DNA of 41,620 nt, from assembly GCA_024276465.1 (NCBI GenBank), contig JAJRXD010000131.1, positions 1-41,620 of the forward strand. The letters are read 5' to 3'. The stretch is from Deltaproteobacteria bacterium. GTDB lineage: Bacteria > Desulfobacterota > WTBG01 > CAIYCZ01 > CAIRTM01. The notes under the pieces are model-generated. The model was not told where the DNA came from. It made no database searches and saw only the letters and a program-made list of their open reading frames with translations. Position numbers and translations under genes: made by a program. Of the stretch, positions 41,592 to 41,620 are shown one piece after another (position 1 is the stretch's first letter; each line of letters starts with the position of its first letter).

Positions 41592-41620
41592 ATGGTAAAA
41601 CATGCAAGCCTATTTAGTCA
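41592..41620 (+). CDS. Start of an IS4-like transposase (partial, runs off the window)
   Basis: ATG 41592 with GGAGG nine bases upstream. The nine codons visible read MVKHASLFS. This start is characteristic, in my memory, of IS4-family transposases carrying a DUF4372-type N-terminus. The rest is outside the window, so the family call rests on a few residues and on the IS-like leader. Confidence 0.5.

Overview
The window reads as part of the chromosome of an anaerobic, Gram-negative, multiheme-cytochrome-rich bacterium. Desulfobacterota-like is my best guess, with Nitrospirota or another deep lineage possible; no rRNA or other phylogenetic marker is present. The basis is the density of CXXCH proteins, NHL-propeller lipoproteins next to an outer-membrane barrel, and palindromic intergenic repeats of the GTCATTGCGAG type. 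I recognise no tRNA, rRNA or CRISPR.

Region 1 (576-11279, +) looks like an extracellular electron-conduit locus. It starts with two tandem small tetraheme cytochromes resembling the OmcE type of nanowire cytochrome. An NHL lipoprotein, a pentaheme lipoprotein and a large outer-membrane beta-barrel follow. After a palindrome-rich spacer comes a translationally coupled run: a second NHL lipoprotein, an about 12-heme cytochrome (frameshifted near its end), a two-TM HAMP-like protein, a heptaheme cytochrome and another two-TM protein.

Region 2 (11408-16553, +) is a duplicated pair. Each cytochrome has 13 CXXCH plus one CX4CH and one CX3CH. Each is followed by a secreted redoxin-fold plus TPR protein whose catalytic CXXC is gone. 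Region 3 (16911-30282, +) has a SUMF1-fold protein and then two NHL/cytochrome modules. It contains three paralogous 16-heme cytochromes, a 14+1-heme cytochrome, and a CbcL-like inner-membrane cytochrome bc (c-hemes, six TM helices, more c-hemes) that is broken by an in-frame TAA and by a probable frameshift. By hand count regions 1-3 plus the c554-like gene carry about 132 CXXCH and 8 CX3CH/CX4CH motifs. A plausible route is quinol to the bc protein, then the periplasmic 13-16-heme carriers, then barrel plus lipoprotein cytochromes, then surface tetraheme filaments.

Region 4 (30368-32632) holds small genes: a secreted hypothetical, an NrfJ-like OB-fold protein, an 8-Cys small protein and a c554-like tetraheme cytochrome. 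Region 5 is an IS1380-family transposase with a frameshift near its C-terminus (32955-34489). Region 6 (34677-41325, -) is a CusCBA/CzcCBA-type heavy-metal efflux operon headed by a coiled-coil protein and a His-rich protein. The window ends in the first codons of an IS4-like transposase whose ribosome-binding site lies in an 8-bp inverted repeat.

Three frameshifts (about 9253, 25520 and 33100) are each repaired by adding one base to a short homopolymer. Sequencing indels are therefore a live alternative to true gene decay.
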